From NCBI GenBank assembly GCA_018873245.2, contig JAEMBT020000008.1, forward strand, positions 12,691,172 to 12,755,171: DNA of 64,000 bases, in the 5' to 3' direction. Below the pieces are notes generated by a model. That model was given only the letters and a program-made list of their open reading frames with translations. It made no database searches and had not been told where the DNA came from. Positions 1 to 12,700 of the stretch are shown piece after piece. Position 1 is the first letter of the stretch, and each line of letters starts with the position of its first letter. Source of the DNA: Archegozetes longisetosus. Lineage: Eukaryota; Arthropoda; Arachnida; Sarcoptiformes; Trhypochthoniidae. The position numbers and the translations under genes are program-made.

Positions 1-1332
1 TCAATAAACCGATTCTTACTTTTGAATGTGTTGTCGATAACCAAAACGATAGCCTAAAAATCAAAACGCACAAAGAACTCGACAAAAGCCAGTGACAGAT
101 ATAAAATTTATAGTTGCGTTCAAATGTTAAGTCAAGTTTCAGACAAGAATATTCACCATTAGTCAAATTTTTAGATAAAGATAATATTCAAAATTTTTTC
201 AATTTGCATTTAAATGATTTTATATACCGACCAGTACTTGTCTTTGCATTGCATTCTCTTGTCATTACTCTCATTAGTTTCATGTGATTAACAAATCTGT
301 TTTTGACTAGCTTTGAGACTTGGAAAGGATCGCCTTCTTTCCATCTAAAGATCAAATCATCAGTTGTGTGACCATCTATTAAAAAATAATTCGAAATAAT
401 TGGGTTGTTAATAACTCACATAAAGTGAAACTAAATATGAGAACAATTAAAATGAATCAAACATAAACTTTGAATAAGGACTATAAAGTTTTTTTTATAT
501 ATGAACAAGGTCCCTAAAGAAGTTCATTAAAACTGAAAGTTGACTAAATGACAGATTGGTGTTTGATTGTTATTGACTTACACGAAGCGAACATTGCTGA
601 GCACGTTTGACTATCAAAAGGAAAATACTTAAAGTTCATGGGACATGATAACTTCAGTGTAACCCGAACTGAATATAGAACTGATCCGTTTTGATACATT
701 CTTATGAGACTATTTGGTTCCAATAAATCATGAATATGACCACTAATTTCGTTGGAAACGAACAGATTCGGTTTCCATATCTTATGATCTGGACTCAAAT
801 TAATGAATTTAATTTCTGGCTCACTATATACCAGATTTTTATCTCTCCATCTTTGGCGAAGTGTTAATTGTATTTCAATTGTCTACAACAATAAACACGC
901 AATTGAACATGAATTTTAAAGAAAAAATTCACCACATATTTTTGAATTTAACTTTTTACTGAGTTATATATGAAAACTTACTTCTTTCATAGCATTTATT
1001 ATATAGATATTTCTTAAAAACACATCTACTGTATCGATAATGGCGCGAGTATTGCTTTTGATTGTTGAATCACATGAAATCTCATTAGGTTTCTCTCCAT
1101 TTTGATAATCATAAATCATTGACTGATCTGTTAATTCATTAGGGGAATAGGCGAAAGTTTCAGGCAGTATCTTATGGTCATAATTTGTTTGTTTCAACAA
1201 ATAATCAATGACTGCCTTCTCTTTTTTACGAACTGATTCACAGTTCGTAAAACTAATAAAACCGATAGAAATAACTATCAATTTGAACATTTTTAGCTTG
1301 AATAGTGCCAAAATGTATAATGCTTGTCTCAA
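1..1332 (-). CDS. Cys-loop ligand-gated ion channel (GluCl-like), 5' part
   Basis: A pentameric ligand-gated channel subunit of the plasma membrane, most like arthropod glutamate-gated chloride channels, truncated by the window edge. Exons read on the minus strand are 1332..982, 882..582 and 375..228, with more coding from about 160 to 1. The likely start is the ATG at 1290, which gives a signal peptide (MFKLIVISIGFISFTNC); the ATG at 1332 adds 14 residues. Exon 1 ends VDVFLRNIYIINAMKE. Exon 2 carries the ligand-binding strands (TIEIQLTLRQRWRD, KIWKPNLFVSNE) and the Cys loop (CPMNFKYFPFDSQTC). Exon 3 encodes YGHTTDDLIFRWKEGDP, and the last part GEYSCLKLDLTFERN followed by a divergent first membrane helix. 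The family identity is firm. The ligand is inferred by resemblance. Odd points: an insert of about 25 residues near the N-terminus, and no canonical AG acceptor before the GEYSCLK segment, so the gene may be diverged or decaying. Confidence 0.8.
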
Positions 1333-1857
1333 AGAAATGCAAATTTGAAAATTATTTTACCTAAAATAGAAATAGGCGAAAATTCGAAATATAATGCGCT
1401 ATTAACACTTTACTAGTACTGAGTTCTGACCTTCAGAATTTCCAAAATCATCTACAATATTTTTTATTTCTAAGTTCTAGCTTAGAGTTTGATCACTTTT
1501 AATAAATGTTAATGAATAAATGTATGAAAATAAAGGAAAGGATCAAAAGGTTTGGAAAATCCGAAGTCTTTTGACGCAGAAATCAACTCCAATACCGTAT
1601 TAAAAGCAGTAATAAATATATTTTCAATGCAAAACTTTCATTTATTTGTTTTTATAATGTATTTTTCAAACTGGGAATGCTGCGAAACAAGCTCTCAATT
1701 AATCGTTATAGAATAATAAATACATCTCAATTGGACTTTAATTTTTTTGTAAAAGATCAGATTTGATGTTAGAAATTGATTTATCTCATTCTGACGAGTG
1801 GTTCGTCAAATGATACCACTATCCATAGCCTTAATACTCGCAGTATCACAAATCTCA
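1333..1857. other. Gene-free stretch upstream of the channel gene
   Basis: AT-rich DNA between the start of the minus-strand channel gene and the long-TIR transposon. It should hold the channel promoter, but I see no distinctive element and no coding exon. Confidence 0.4.
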
Positions 1858-1865
1858 ACTGGTCA

Positions 1866-3385
1866 GTAGAAGTGCGGCGGTTGTGGTAAGCACCAATCAA
1901 AACGCTCCAACACGCCAAATGCGACGGATGGTTCTTACGGCGAAGGCCGTCTTTTCGATGCTTTTCATCTTAATTAGTCATTTTTTACTATAAATAAGTT
2001 TATTTTGTAAGAGATGAAAAATTTGAACTGTTTTTCGAATAATGTAGATAGTTTCGTAAAATCGCAACTCTCACGAGTCACGTAAATCACTCCATGAATC
2101 ACATCACCCGAAATAAATTTGATTTTTAAAATAATTTTATTGAAACAATAATAAAAACGTTACACAAATATTTAATAATGTATAAGGCTCGACTTATCAA
2201 GAAGTAACAACATCGATTGATCAAGTGAAAACAATGTATCTTTGGTGTGACGATCAACCGGTACCTAACTGTGGATTTTGCTGCTACTGTACAGCAAATT
2301 GCGGAATCGTCATGACTCCATAATATTGCAGATCAGCGACGCCGCTTACATTCAAGAAAGGAGAAGGATGTTGTTGAGCCATCTTATGTTGAAGTTGTTG
2401 ATATTATTCCTTGAGTTCTTGGTGTTGACGGCGAAGTTCTTCACACATAGTGTAGAGGCCATCGTATCTTTTTTGAAGGTCCTGACATCGCTGGTGAACA
2501 TATTCATGTAGATGCACGAGATCCTGATACGTCCCATGAAGAGTATCGAAATTTTCCCGCAAGTCTTCATGTTGTTGCTGCAACGCGTTGTATCGTTGTT
2601 GAAGATCCGTTTGTTCGTCCTCGGCGTCTTCTTCAACCAGCTCCTCGAATGCCCCATCTTATGATGTCGGAACTTCGCCATCATCAAAAGTGAAATTAAG
2701 TCCTTCCTGATCAACTAAAAGAAAAGAAAATAAATTAGTAACGAGTTAAAATGGCTAAATTAACTTATAACTTACGTCCATAGCTGGAGATACTCAAAGC
2801 ATCTTCATCCAACACATCAAAGTCACTATGTGACCTTGTTGGGGAGAAGATGGGCGAACTCCGAGGTGACCAGACCGGTGATGCCACCCACGGAGCAATA
2901 GCGGCCACAGGTCTTGCTTCGCTGGGGAATGTGTTCCAACTGTCGCCATCATTCCTCTTCGCCCTCCAGCATTCTTCGAGTGAGTAGTTGTCCGGTTGAT
3001 CGTCACACCAAAGACACATTGTTTTCACTTGATCAATCGATGGTGTCTTCTTGATAAGTCGAGCCTTATACATTATTAAATATTTGTGTAACGTTTTTAT
3101 TATTGTTTCAATAAAATTATTTTAAAAATCAAATTTATTTCGGGTGATGTGATTCATGGAGTGATTTATGTGACTCGTGAGAGTTGCGATTTTACGAAAC
3201 TATCTACATTATTCGAAAAACAGTTCAAATTTTTCATCTCTTACAAAATAAACTTATTTATAGTAAAAAATGACTAATTAAGATGAAAAGCATCGAAAAG
3301 ACGGCCTTCGCCGTAAGAACCATCCGTCCCATAGGGCGTGTTGGAACGTTTTGATTGGTGCTTACCACAACCGCCGCACTTCTAC
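1866..3385 (-). mobile_element. DNA transposon with ~400-bp terminal inverted repeats
   Basis: The two ends are near-perfect inverted copies (about 1866-2262 and 2992-3385), starting GTAGAAGTGCGGCGGTTG. They are flanked by CTGGTCA on both sides (1859-1865 and 3387-3393), with one mismatch if an 8-bp duplication is counted (ACTGGTCA versus TCTGGTCA). An 8-9 bp target duplication and long inverted repeats fit MULE-like or P-like elements; the superfamily is not decided. The inverted repeats extend into the internal gene, so its start codon region (MYKARLIKK) is present at both ends. The internal gene lies on the minus strand and is broken. Confidence 0.8.
2352..3073 (-). pseudogene. Broken coiled-coil gene inside the long-TIR transposon
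   Basis: Two exons are visible on the minus strand. Exon 1 starts at 3073 (MYKARLIKKTPSIDQ) and ends at a GTAAGT donor near 2776. Exon 2 follows a polypyrimidine-AG near 2714 and reads LDQEGLNFTFDDGEVPTS, a stop, then a long Gln/Glu/Leu-rich coiled coil (for example LQQRYNALQQQHEDLREN). A second in-frame stop falls near its end. The phase across the intron is kept, so both stops are real breaks in one former protein. No catalytic transposase motif is visible. The start lies inside the terminal inverted repeat. The function is not recognised. Confidence 0.6.
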
Positions 3386-3393
3386 TCTGGTCA

Positions 3394-5748
3394 TATATAT
3401 AATCAAAAAGATTTCAAGAAATGATAAAATTTATACATTATTTATAAACCTATTGGTGTTCCTAATTAATTATATTTATAATTAACATCAATTGTGCATC
3501 TTTAACGTTGTCCATCTACATTGAACTGAGTTTTACAGTTTAACTCAAGGCAGTTCACTATTTTAGGCAACCCTATGCTATATAGAAAGTTTATCTGATT
3601 CTACTTAGGTTTTACTAATTATTAATATTAAAATAAACCATTTTCTGAAAGTATATGATAAGCAAGTCATTGCATTTTATATATATTCATGTTTTTGCTA
3701 GTAGTTCACATTTACTCGAAACTTATTAGGTCAATATTAGGTACAATAAGGGTTCATTTGGCAGATTTTATAAGTACACATAAATACATATCTGAAGGGC
3801 TAGTAAATATTTCATATATATATAGTAAATTTTTCTCCAAATTCTATTCTTATTTAGAGAAATCTTATAGAAAATTCTCAGTAATGACTTTAAATAAATT
3901 CAAATGTTTTGAATAAAACACAATTCGTGATAGTATAAATGGATCCGAAATTAAAACTCTCGATTTATCTGTTGGAAAACGTTGGCATCGTTCAAATTTG
4001 CACTAATAACTAGTTGCGAAGTCGAAAGATGTTCCAAATATAAAAATACTGTTTGTTATAGTGGTTGTCGTTTACTGAAAATTATCTTAAATACTATTTT
4101 ATAGTCAATTGTAATGCTCAGTTCTTAAACCAAAATTGGGATAGAATTACGAAAATAACAATAAATATTAACCCTAGAACGGTATTTCATGGGTCAAAAT
4201 GACCCAAAGGTCTTTAAAAATTGTTATAATTATTTAATGCAATTTCCAATGTTAATAAAACTGATAGTATTTTCAAATGAATATATTTAGATCGTATTGA
4301 GCAATGAATTAATTATTTACAAATTTTATATTTAAATTGAATCGTTTTTAAAGTTAGTTCTATTTGAGTTTAGGCGATAAATTTGTATAAGAAATTAGTT
4401 TTCATTCAAACCTTAAACTGATCATGTCAACGATGACGACACTAACAAAGTAAAAAACATGCTAACTGTTATATACCCTAACCCTTACGATATCATACTT
4501 TTCCAAATGAATCGATTGGTCAAAAAGACCCTATTTTACTGAAATTGTTAACCAAAATCGTTTTACTGTTTAAAGATTAACTGAATATTTGAAGGTCCTA
4601 TCTAAATATTATACTGAATATAAGAGCAGTTATTAATCAATATCATGCAATGCTTTAGTGATCAAAAAATACATAAATGAGAGATTTTCGAGAATTTAAA
4701 AATACTTATTGGCAGTCCAGAGGTTTGAAATTTAGCATAAAGATGTGAACCAGTAATGTCATATATTTTTCGAAAGTTTGATTCTGTAAACTTTGGCTAC
4801 TTTAGCCGGTAACAACTGAAATTGACCTAATTAAATGAATCATAGCAAATAAACACTATGGGTTAGGAATCTGAAACTTGATTAATTTGTTGGCTTTGTA
4901 TCATAGCATAAAAGGAAAATATTTTTGAAAATTTTTGAACCATTTTGAATTTTTTAGGAATCATTTCTTGATTTTCAGTATAGTTCGATCGCTCTAGCTG
5001 CTGATCTTCGACTCCACCCTGCAAGTGGTATTAATAGATTATTTTTTAATTTTGGGACCATGCTCAGGTGTTTACTCGATCCCAACTAACGGTTCCATTA
5101 ACGTGAGTCAAGCTGCTCAAATTTATCTAATAAGGATTCATAATAGAGCCTATTCCTAGCAATCTTGATTTAGGTTACATTAAACGGTTGAAAATATTAA
5201 GGAATTTAACATTTTTAAAAGTATTCTGAGCTACTTTTTAATTATAAGATTAATTTTCAAAACTTAAAATTTCAGGATTTTATGCATTTCTTACAGTCGA
5301 TCTGAATGATTAAAATAAATATTCTATTTAATAAGTTGATTATATCAGTAACACATAAATTCATATTAAATATTCATATTAAATTCATATTATAAAGTAT
5401 AATACATCGGATCTAAACAAAAAGTTAGAACGCAATTATATCCACGTTTGATTATAATTAACGGCGTTATGTGGGACCCAAAGTAAATATCCCGCTTTGT
5501 TACTTTGATTATTTAACGAAAATTTATGCCTAACTACAAATATCGATCCCTTTTAATCAAATAAAATTCCAAAGATAGCCCAAAATAAAAATCTATCATC
5601 AAATTACTGACTTTACTGACTTTACTGACTTATTCGAATTTTTATCGAGTTTTAAAGGAATAAGTCCTGTCATGAATCCTTGTAAGTATGCAAGGTTTGC
5701 TCTGGTTTTGATTCGCGTTGTAACTCGTTTTATCAGCGCATTGTTTAG
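3394..5748. other. Gene-free AT-rich stretch
   Basis: No exon chain or transposon end could be supported here. A short tandem repeat (TGACTTTACT, about three units) lies near 5605-5632, and ATTCATATTAA-type repeats near 5360-5395. A 75-codon open frame at 3689-3916 is compositionally like the surrounding AT-rich DNA and is not called. Confidence 0.4.
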
Positions 5749-5756
5749 GTAATAAG

Positions 5757-7781
5757 CAGGGAAAGGAATTTTCGGTACTTCGACGAACCTTTTTCGGTCG
5801 GTACTTCGTCACCAAAAAATCAGCAAATTCGGTACCATTTTCGGTACCTTAAAAATGAAAATTTAATGTTAAAAAGTGATTTTAATCCCAAACAGCAATT
5901 ATTTTACTCTTAATTGGCAAAACCTTGTTTTTCAGAGAGATGTTCTATTTTTAAAAATATGAAAAAGAACGCACGAAGAAAAAATGTATTTTATGTAATG
6001 AAAAGTTTTACAAATTAGAGTTGTACTGAATGAAGAAATATTTTTCAACATTTTTATCTTTAAATCGAAGTCTATTTTCAATCACGAAATTTTTATATAC
6101 TGAAAATGAACGCTCAACTTCAGATGTTAAAGGAGCACAGGAAGTTCTCGATCGATATCTAAAATCCCTTTTGGAAGTGAAACTTTCCAAATCAGGATTT
6201 TTGCTTAAACTTTTCTCCAACTTTTCCAGATATTCCCCTTTCAATTGATATTTCACTCTTACTATTATTCCGTACTGCTTTTGCATTTTCAAATCTCTAG
6301 ACTGAATCTTTTCGAGGGCTTGAGGCAGAAATTTGAACTCTACAAGTTCTAGGAGTTGATCGTGAAGACTTTCATTTTCGAGCAAATTCTTAGCAGTTTC
6401 AATAGCTTTGCACTTTTTTAACTTCTTTCATTGGCAAATCAACTAAAAAGTATTTTACTTGATCAAAATTCTCGATGTAAAAAATGCTGCATTAAGCTAG
6501 GTACACCAACGAGTGTTAACAGGATGTGGTGGTAATGCGAGATTTGTTTTGTGTGTGTAAAGTTTCTGTCGTTTTGGTAATTTGCTGAGAATTTTTTTTC
6601 AAGCTAGAGATCAGAAGGTTAACTTGAGTGTATCTATCCTGAACTTTTTCACAAACTCGATGTATTGCATGGAACAAACATGTGATATGATTGAGTTCAA
6701 TGAAGTTATATTTTGAGTGTTGAAAAGCACTCAACATATATGAGGCCTGATTCGTTAAAACGAGCTAAACTCCATCGTATTCTATTTTGTTTCGCCACAA
6801 AAGCAAACATGAATCAGTGAATGCTTGGGAAACTGAGTGTCCATTAATGTATTCTATAACTGTAGTGGAAAGTAATATAGGCTTGACTTGAGTCCCATTC
6901 AGAGGTGCTACTAAAATATTGAGTATATTCCTGTTTTTCAAGTCAGTTGTTTCGTCGATTACCAATTAGACAGGATTCTCATCAATTGATCGAACTTGTT
7001 CTAACTTTTCTTCATATAAAGTTTCGATACAATGTTTCCTCAATAAACTTTCGTTTGGAATAATTCTCTTGATATTTGTTTCGAGAAAACTTTTAATTGA
7101 AAGGTGATTCAACTTAAATAGAGGGATATTTGCTTCAATGAAGCTTTTAGCCAAATCTAAATTAAATTTCTAGTCATATTCTGATGATGTCTCTGCTTTG
7201 CTAAAAGATTTTACAATTGTGATTTGCTTTGGTTTACCACTTTTTAATTCTTCGTTTTTATTATTTTTTTTGGACTTGAGTTGTTCTGGAAACCTGTTAT
7301 TGATGTATTTTCTGTCAGCTTTAATGCTTTCTTCACAAACTAAACATACTATCGACTTATTATCGACTTCAAAGTTTATATTATTTCCCACTATTTTATT
7401 TGAATATGTTTTTAATCTACCCAATAATTAATAAATTTTCAACAAATCACTAGATTTTTCACTGCTTTTTGAATAAATAATTCAGTTTCAAAATATAAAA
7501 GTGATAAACAAACAATTTTTTATCGAAATTTAATCTTTAGATAGGGGGAGATATCGATGAACTCGTTAGAAGAAATCTCAGCAAAACCTTGATTTTCTCT
7601 AAAAAAGTATTTAAAAATATATTTTCAGTATTTTTTCTTTAAAAAGTCAATTTTCAGGGAATTCGGTACTTCCCTAGTTGCGTTATTTTATGTATTTAAA
7701 ACCATTTATTTCATTTATAGAGCTCGCCCGAAGTTGGATTACTTGAATAGAATTCGGTTAGTACCGAAAATTCCTTTCCTG
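5757..7781 (-). mobile_element. hAT transposon 1 with perfect 8-bp target duplication
   Basis: The left end is CAGGGAAAGGAATTTTCGGT and the right end is its near-perfect inverse (terminal CAGGAAAGGAATTTTCGGT). Both are flanked by GTAATAAG (5749-5756 and 7782-7789). The 8-bp duplication, the CAG-starting inverted repeats and the transposase relic inside all indicate the hAT superfamily. Length is 2,025 bp. The intact ends and duplication imply fairly recent insertion, but the transposase is in several frames. Confidence 0.92.
6008..7424 (-). pseudogene. hAT transposase relic (element 1)
   Basis: Reading 7424 to 6008 on the minus strand, the protein segments follow hAT order. First comes an N-terminal zinc-finger-like part with a CLVC pair and a basic stretch. 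Next is FIEANIPLFKLNH, then VIDETTDLKNRNILNIL (first catalytic Asp region), then a His/Cys segment ITCLFHAIHRVCE, then EKLEKSLSKNPDLESF, and finally a dimerisation segment PLTSEVERSFSVYKN. Stops and frame changes separate these blocks, so no active transposase is made. It is clearly related to the transposase in the element at 52916-55039 (matching FIE.NIP..KLN, DETTD and KNPDLE.F), although the two terminal repeats differ. Confidence 0.85.
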
Positions 7782-7789
7782 GTAATAAG

Positions 7790-8377
7790 GGATCACATTC
7801 TGCACTCGAGTCATACTATACACAAGTTCTTTAATTTAAATCAAAATCTATGTAAGCCTACTATATCTTTATATTAGATTAGTTAAGTTGGAGGATTGGC
7901 GTACATAACGCGTAGGTGTTATTGTCGTACGCACAAGTCAAACACATAATTCCTAATACCTAAACTGGACTCAAATAAAACGAACTGCAACATCAACACT
8001 TACTGTATGCTCTCAATCCTTATGAGCAGCAAATAAATTACAAAAACTGTTATTAGAGGGAAACATAATCAACACCTATGCACTAAACGATTTAACAATA
8101 TTATCGCATTAAACTGCAACTTAAGTTCAAATAAAATGATTACAGTTGCATGCATACTGTTTTCAAAAGTCAAATGCAAATATACGTTTGCACCAATTTC
8201 GAAAAATATAAATATTGAGCAACTATCCAATCTAAACATCAGTATTAATGCAATTCGTAATTAGGTATTTATTGTTAATTCTCATCAACAGATAAATAAT
8301 AATAAACTTTTATAAATCTTTTTTCCCGTTAGAGAAATACCAAAATATACTAACAATTGAGAGTTAATGTCAAACAA
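7790..8377. promoter_or_regulatory. Presumed 5' region of the coiled-coil gene
   Basis: Non-coding DNA between hAT 1 and the start at 8378. No promoter motif can be assigned with confidence. An ATG at 8367, out of frame, opens an 8-codon reading frame that overlaps the start at 8378. It would act as an upstream ORF if the transcript begins upstream of it. Confidence 0.3.
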
Positions 8378-8998
8378 ATGGCACCGAAACTAAGAAGTCA
8401 GTCGAAAATAGTTGAAGAATCGATTCCTAACTATTATCAAGAGTTGAACTCGTTCTGCGATAATTGGATCTCATATTTGAATAAAGATGTGATTCAAGAC
8501 TTGAGCAACAAATTTGACAGTTTGAATGAACTGAGAAATGAAAATACCAATTTAGAGTCCAAAATAAGAGAACAACGCATCACAGCAATCAATCAAATCT
8601 CTTCCAAAGTTGGCATCAATTGTCATCACATTGAAGACTGCGAGAAAAGCCTCAAATCAATTAAAAGTAAGGCTAAAAATGAACTCAAATCGTTGGCTGA
8701 AGCATTGGAAAAACGAAAAACCGCTGAAACTAAGTCTGCGCAAAAGCTTAAAAAAGTTACCAAAACTTTGAATAAACTTAAGAACGAGACTAGACTATTA
8801 TCCCAAGAATCCAATCACGAAAAAGAGTTCAAGACCTTGGCAGAGATTATGAAAGTTCGGTATAGAGTCTCGAATAGCAACCGAACTGTTGCTTTCGATT
8901 TTGAAGATAGAAAACGTAACCAGAAATTGATTTCATCAGACAGTGAACGCATGGCTCAAGAATTTTGGGCTTTTGTTTATAAGAAATATGGCATTTGA
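8378..8998 (+). CDS. Coiled-coil protein, possible Spc24 kinetochore subunit
   Basis: A single-exon 206-residue protein. I chose the ATG at 8378 (MAPKLRSQSK); the open frame extends a little upstream without an in-frame ATG. About residues 40-150 are strongly heptad-like, rich in Lys, Glu and Leu. The last 55 residues form a short globular tail (LAEIMKVRYRVSNSNRT, then MAQEFWAFVYKKYG). Length, N-terminal coiled coil and tail pattern (a strand ending in R-Y/W, then a final helix with a Trp) resemble Spc24 of the Ndc80 complex, about 200 residues in other animals. That resemblance is weak and is an inference; another small coiled-coil protein is possible. AATAAA follows at 9126-9131. Confidence 0.5.
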   Translation: MAPKLRSQSKIVEESIPNYYQELNSFCDNWISYLNKDVIQDLSNKFDSLNELRNENTNLESKIREQRITAINQISSKVGINCHHIEDCEKSLKSIKSKAKNELKSLAEALEKRKTAETKSAQKLKKVTKTLNKLKNETRLLSQESNHEKEFKTLAEIMKVRYRVSNSNRTVAFDFEDRKRNQKLISSDSERMAQEFWAFVYKKYGI

Positions 8999-9290
8999 TT
9001 CATTTTCAATTACTTTAAATCATTATATTTTAATGTTAGATAAGATAAAACTTTTCATTATATGCTAGTAAATATTTTATTATTCGTAGTTTTTATTCTC
9101 GCATTTTAAGTTTTCAGAGATTCTAAATAAAAAATATTTATCAATTTCTCTAAACTAGTATTTAAATGATTTGATTAATAATTTTTACCCCAATTTACAT
9201 ACAATAACAACTGAAATTAACTTTCAAGAATATTTATTGGGTAAGCAATCAGAAACCAATCCCTAAGTGTTCGAAAACGGTGGATGTATG

Positions 9291-9530
9291 TTCTCTGTTT
9301 CTCCAACGCTAACTCATAGAGAATAGGGTTCAATTGAAATATTGTATTTTCACGCACGCAAAGCGTACTACGTGCATCGGACTCCTTACCTAACCTAATT
9401 AACATAACCTTATATAGTAACGTTATTAAGTTCAATCGGTTAGGCTAAGGGGTTTAATGCGTGTAGCGCGCTGTGCATAAGAGAACGTTGAACCCTATTC
9501 AGTATACATTAACATTGGAGAAACAGTGAG
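9291..9530. mobile_element. Small inverted-repeat element (MITE)
   Basis: Imperfect arms of about 40 bp (9295-9333 and 9488-9526), beginning CTGTTTCTCCAACG and ending TTGGAGAAACAG, enclose about 155 bp. The right half (AGCGCGCTG followed by GGAGAAACA) recurs degenerate at 33544-33615, and its end at 49249-49270, so this is a dispersed family. No target duplication was resolved. Confidence 0.6.
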
Positions 9531-9770
9531 TATATATTTGCTTTGAAAACCGCGAAAGTTGTGTATAGGTCATCCATTAATAACATTAGGCTGAAATAAG
9601 TTTTTCGCGTGTACCTCACCCTATGTTTCTCTATCTTTCAATATTTTTGCTGTCTTTTAAGATTATGGTTACGTTATTTTGGGTTTACCTGTTGACCCCA
9701 TAACCCTCTCATAGTATGATGTTATTACTGGAACATTAAAATAACATAAACAAATACTTTAAATTGAAAG

Positions 9771-12700
9771 CATCACTTTGTCCTCCACTCAATATTTTTC
9801 AACCAAAATATGATAATTGTTCGCAGTTTTATCAAAATTGGGATCAATTTCTAATCGAGAATACTACTTTTAATGAAAACAAGTTGTCAATAAATAATTT
9901 GTAAGTACTTCATGAAAACTTTTCAATAAAATTAAGTATTTTGTAATACAATGTTTGTTAGTGACGCAATGCCTCAACCAATCCCAACATTAAGAGCTTT
10001 ACCACCATCGTTCCATTGTTTTCAAGGTAAAAACTAGATTTAAATTAAGATTAAGTCATGTCCGAAAGTGAAGACACTGAAGAATCAGAAAACAGTAATC
10101 AATCGATCAATCGATTGAGGCACAAATTGGTGTCAAAGCCAATACCAAAGTCTTGGAGACCAAATGTCACTCAATTTAAGCCTCATTTCATTCCTGGGAA
10201 AGCATTCAGTCGCAAGAATAGAATTATTAGAAGTGACACTTATGTTAGAAAGAGAAAAAACTCTATCGGCAGTTTTGATCTGGATCAGAACAATGATACC
10301 AGCAGTAACAAAATTGGGGACAATTGTAATGATTGGCGTAACGGGCCCGCAAAGTATTGGTACGATTTGATAAATTTGCCCAATGATTGTGATTCTTGTG
10401 ACTATGGCTTCAAATTGAAGTCCAGTTCAGTTGAGAACAGCTTTGGGTCGATATCTGATAGAAGTTATATTGACTCTGAAGATGCCTTTCATTTAGTTTC
10501 ACAGACGAATTGGGAAAAAGAAGTTATTTGGGATGGAGATCGTGTCAGACAAAAGGTCATGAAGGTCGTCGATAAGCCATCGATCGCCGGTTGGATTCCG
10601 ATAGAAGAGAATAGAAAAGCACCTGAATTTGTGAAACAGCTGAAAACTAATTTAGACAATAATAATATGATGAAAAGTTTGAATAATTCTGACGTCATTA
10701 ATAATAATGTATGCGATGCTAACAGAAATAATAGTTGTATTAACGGTAGAGATAGCTCAAGAAAACTGCAGAATAAAAAAGTAGCTGCTAGTGAAAAACA
10801 TAATAATAGTGAGAAAGAAAACGAACAAACTTATGAATGGGTTTCTAGTCTTCCTGAAGAGAACAGAGAACTAGTCCTTAATCGGTGGGAAGATCAGATC
10901 ATTTGGGACTACAATGCAATGGATAGAATTCCTTCACCAAAGATCGTACCATTTAATGAAGGCGATGACAACATGATATTAACTCATGTTTTAGATGAAG
11001 ACACAAATAATTGCTTAGGAATGGGAGAGACTTTTAAGACTTCAGCAATCAATTTCAACATATCTAACGATGAGTATTATGCTTCTGTTAGTAAAGCAGA
11101 CAATAACTCACCAATCAGTGTATATATTGTTCATTCCATCCCCGCCCTAAGACTTCATCTACTTTATTTTCCGACTTATGTCAAAGATCACAATCATTTT
11201 TACAGACCATTACTGAAAAGGTCAAAGATATTATCAAAATCTAGACATGATGTTCTCCTTTGTATTAAACAAATTAAATTGAAAGAAAAGCTATGCGAAT
11301 CAGAGAGACATGCTCTAAGAGACATGAGTCATTTTTTAATTAAGAATCCTAAAGATTTGACTGCTTGCAATGGAGATATAATTCTAATGGAATATTCCGA
11401 AGAAGATCCACCACTTTTGATGAGAAACGGGATGGGATCTAAAATTATTAATTATTTTAAGGTATGGTTTTATTTGTTTGAATCTCTATTACAATGTTTG
11501 GATATTGTTTTGTTATTTTAATAGAAGAAAAACGTTGGTGATACTTGTTCAGCAAAAAACTTCAAATATGGCGAAACCAAACAGATCTCAAACTCTCCAT
11601 TTATCGGCGATTTATCACCCGGGCAGAGCCAACAGGCCATTGAAACAAATATGTTCCGCGCACCCATTTTTGAGCATTCCTTACCTGAAACTGACTTTTT
11701 AGTCATCAGAACTACTGATAGGTATTTAATCAAGCCTTAAAATTAAAGCACATTTTATAGTTTTGTTTTTTCAGTTTTTACATCCGTCCAATCAATGCTC
11801 TCTATGTTGTTGGACAAGAGTTGCCATTAATAGAAGTTCCGCGACCGCGATCCAAAAATTGGTTCGAATTTATCAAACGATTTGCAAAGGTATGAATTGC
11901 ACAAGTGTTATGAAGATTCAGACAAACATATCCTCGCCTTAGATATTTATCCATCGCTTGTTTGAAAATCGTAAATCAATCAAGAATTTGGGAACTCATC
12001 TAAAGAAAGCTTTTCCAGACATGAGTCAACACATGATCTATAAATGTCTTAAAGATTACACTGAAAGACAAGGAGATCGTAAGAAGTGTATTTTTCACGT
12101 ATCTGCTATTGTTGAATATATTCATATTTCCCTAAATAGATCATGTACTAAAAAGCGAAATACCAGTCGATGATCAAATAAATTGTTTAGTTACGCCAGA
12201 AGAATGTTGCGCCTATTATTCAGCCGCAATCGCAGAACAAAAATTGAAAGAAAGAGGTTATGGCGATAGACTCTACTTAATGAGCGAAGAAAATAATTTG
12301 AACGATAACAGTTTGGATGAAGTGTCAGAAGCGCCATGGAACACTACACGCGCTTATATCGCAAGTTTGAATTCGATCAAATGGCTCAATCTGTCAGAAT
12401 ATAACGAAGACGCCAGCCTTGTTTATTCCATCAAGTCTTACAAAGACTTTAAGGTTTCCTATAATTACTAACTCTGACGATCGCACTCATTTTATCATCT
12501 GTTGAATTTGTACTTTAGGATCAAATACCAACTATCAAAAAATGTAAGCCCGTTTCTCTAAGAACTTTGAAGAGAATGTCTCTTAAAAGTGCTCACGAAT
12601 GGCTTATTAATTATGGAATGTCTCGCGAAAAGGTTAAAAAATTGAAGAATAGGTTCGAATGTACTAATTTGATTAAAGAGTTATCTGAAAAGCTGATACA

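Noticed and set aside
3689..3916. 75-codon open frame
   Set aside because: Composition follows the AT-rich background (Ile/Tyr/Lys/Ser), with no domain and no splice context.
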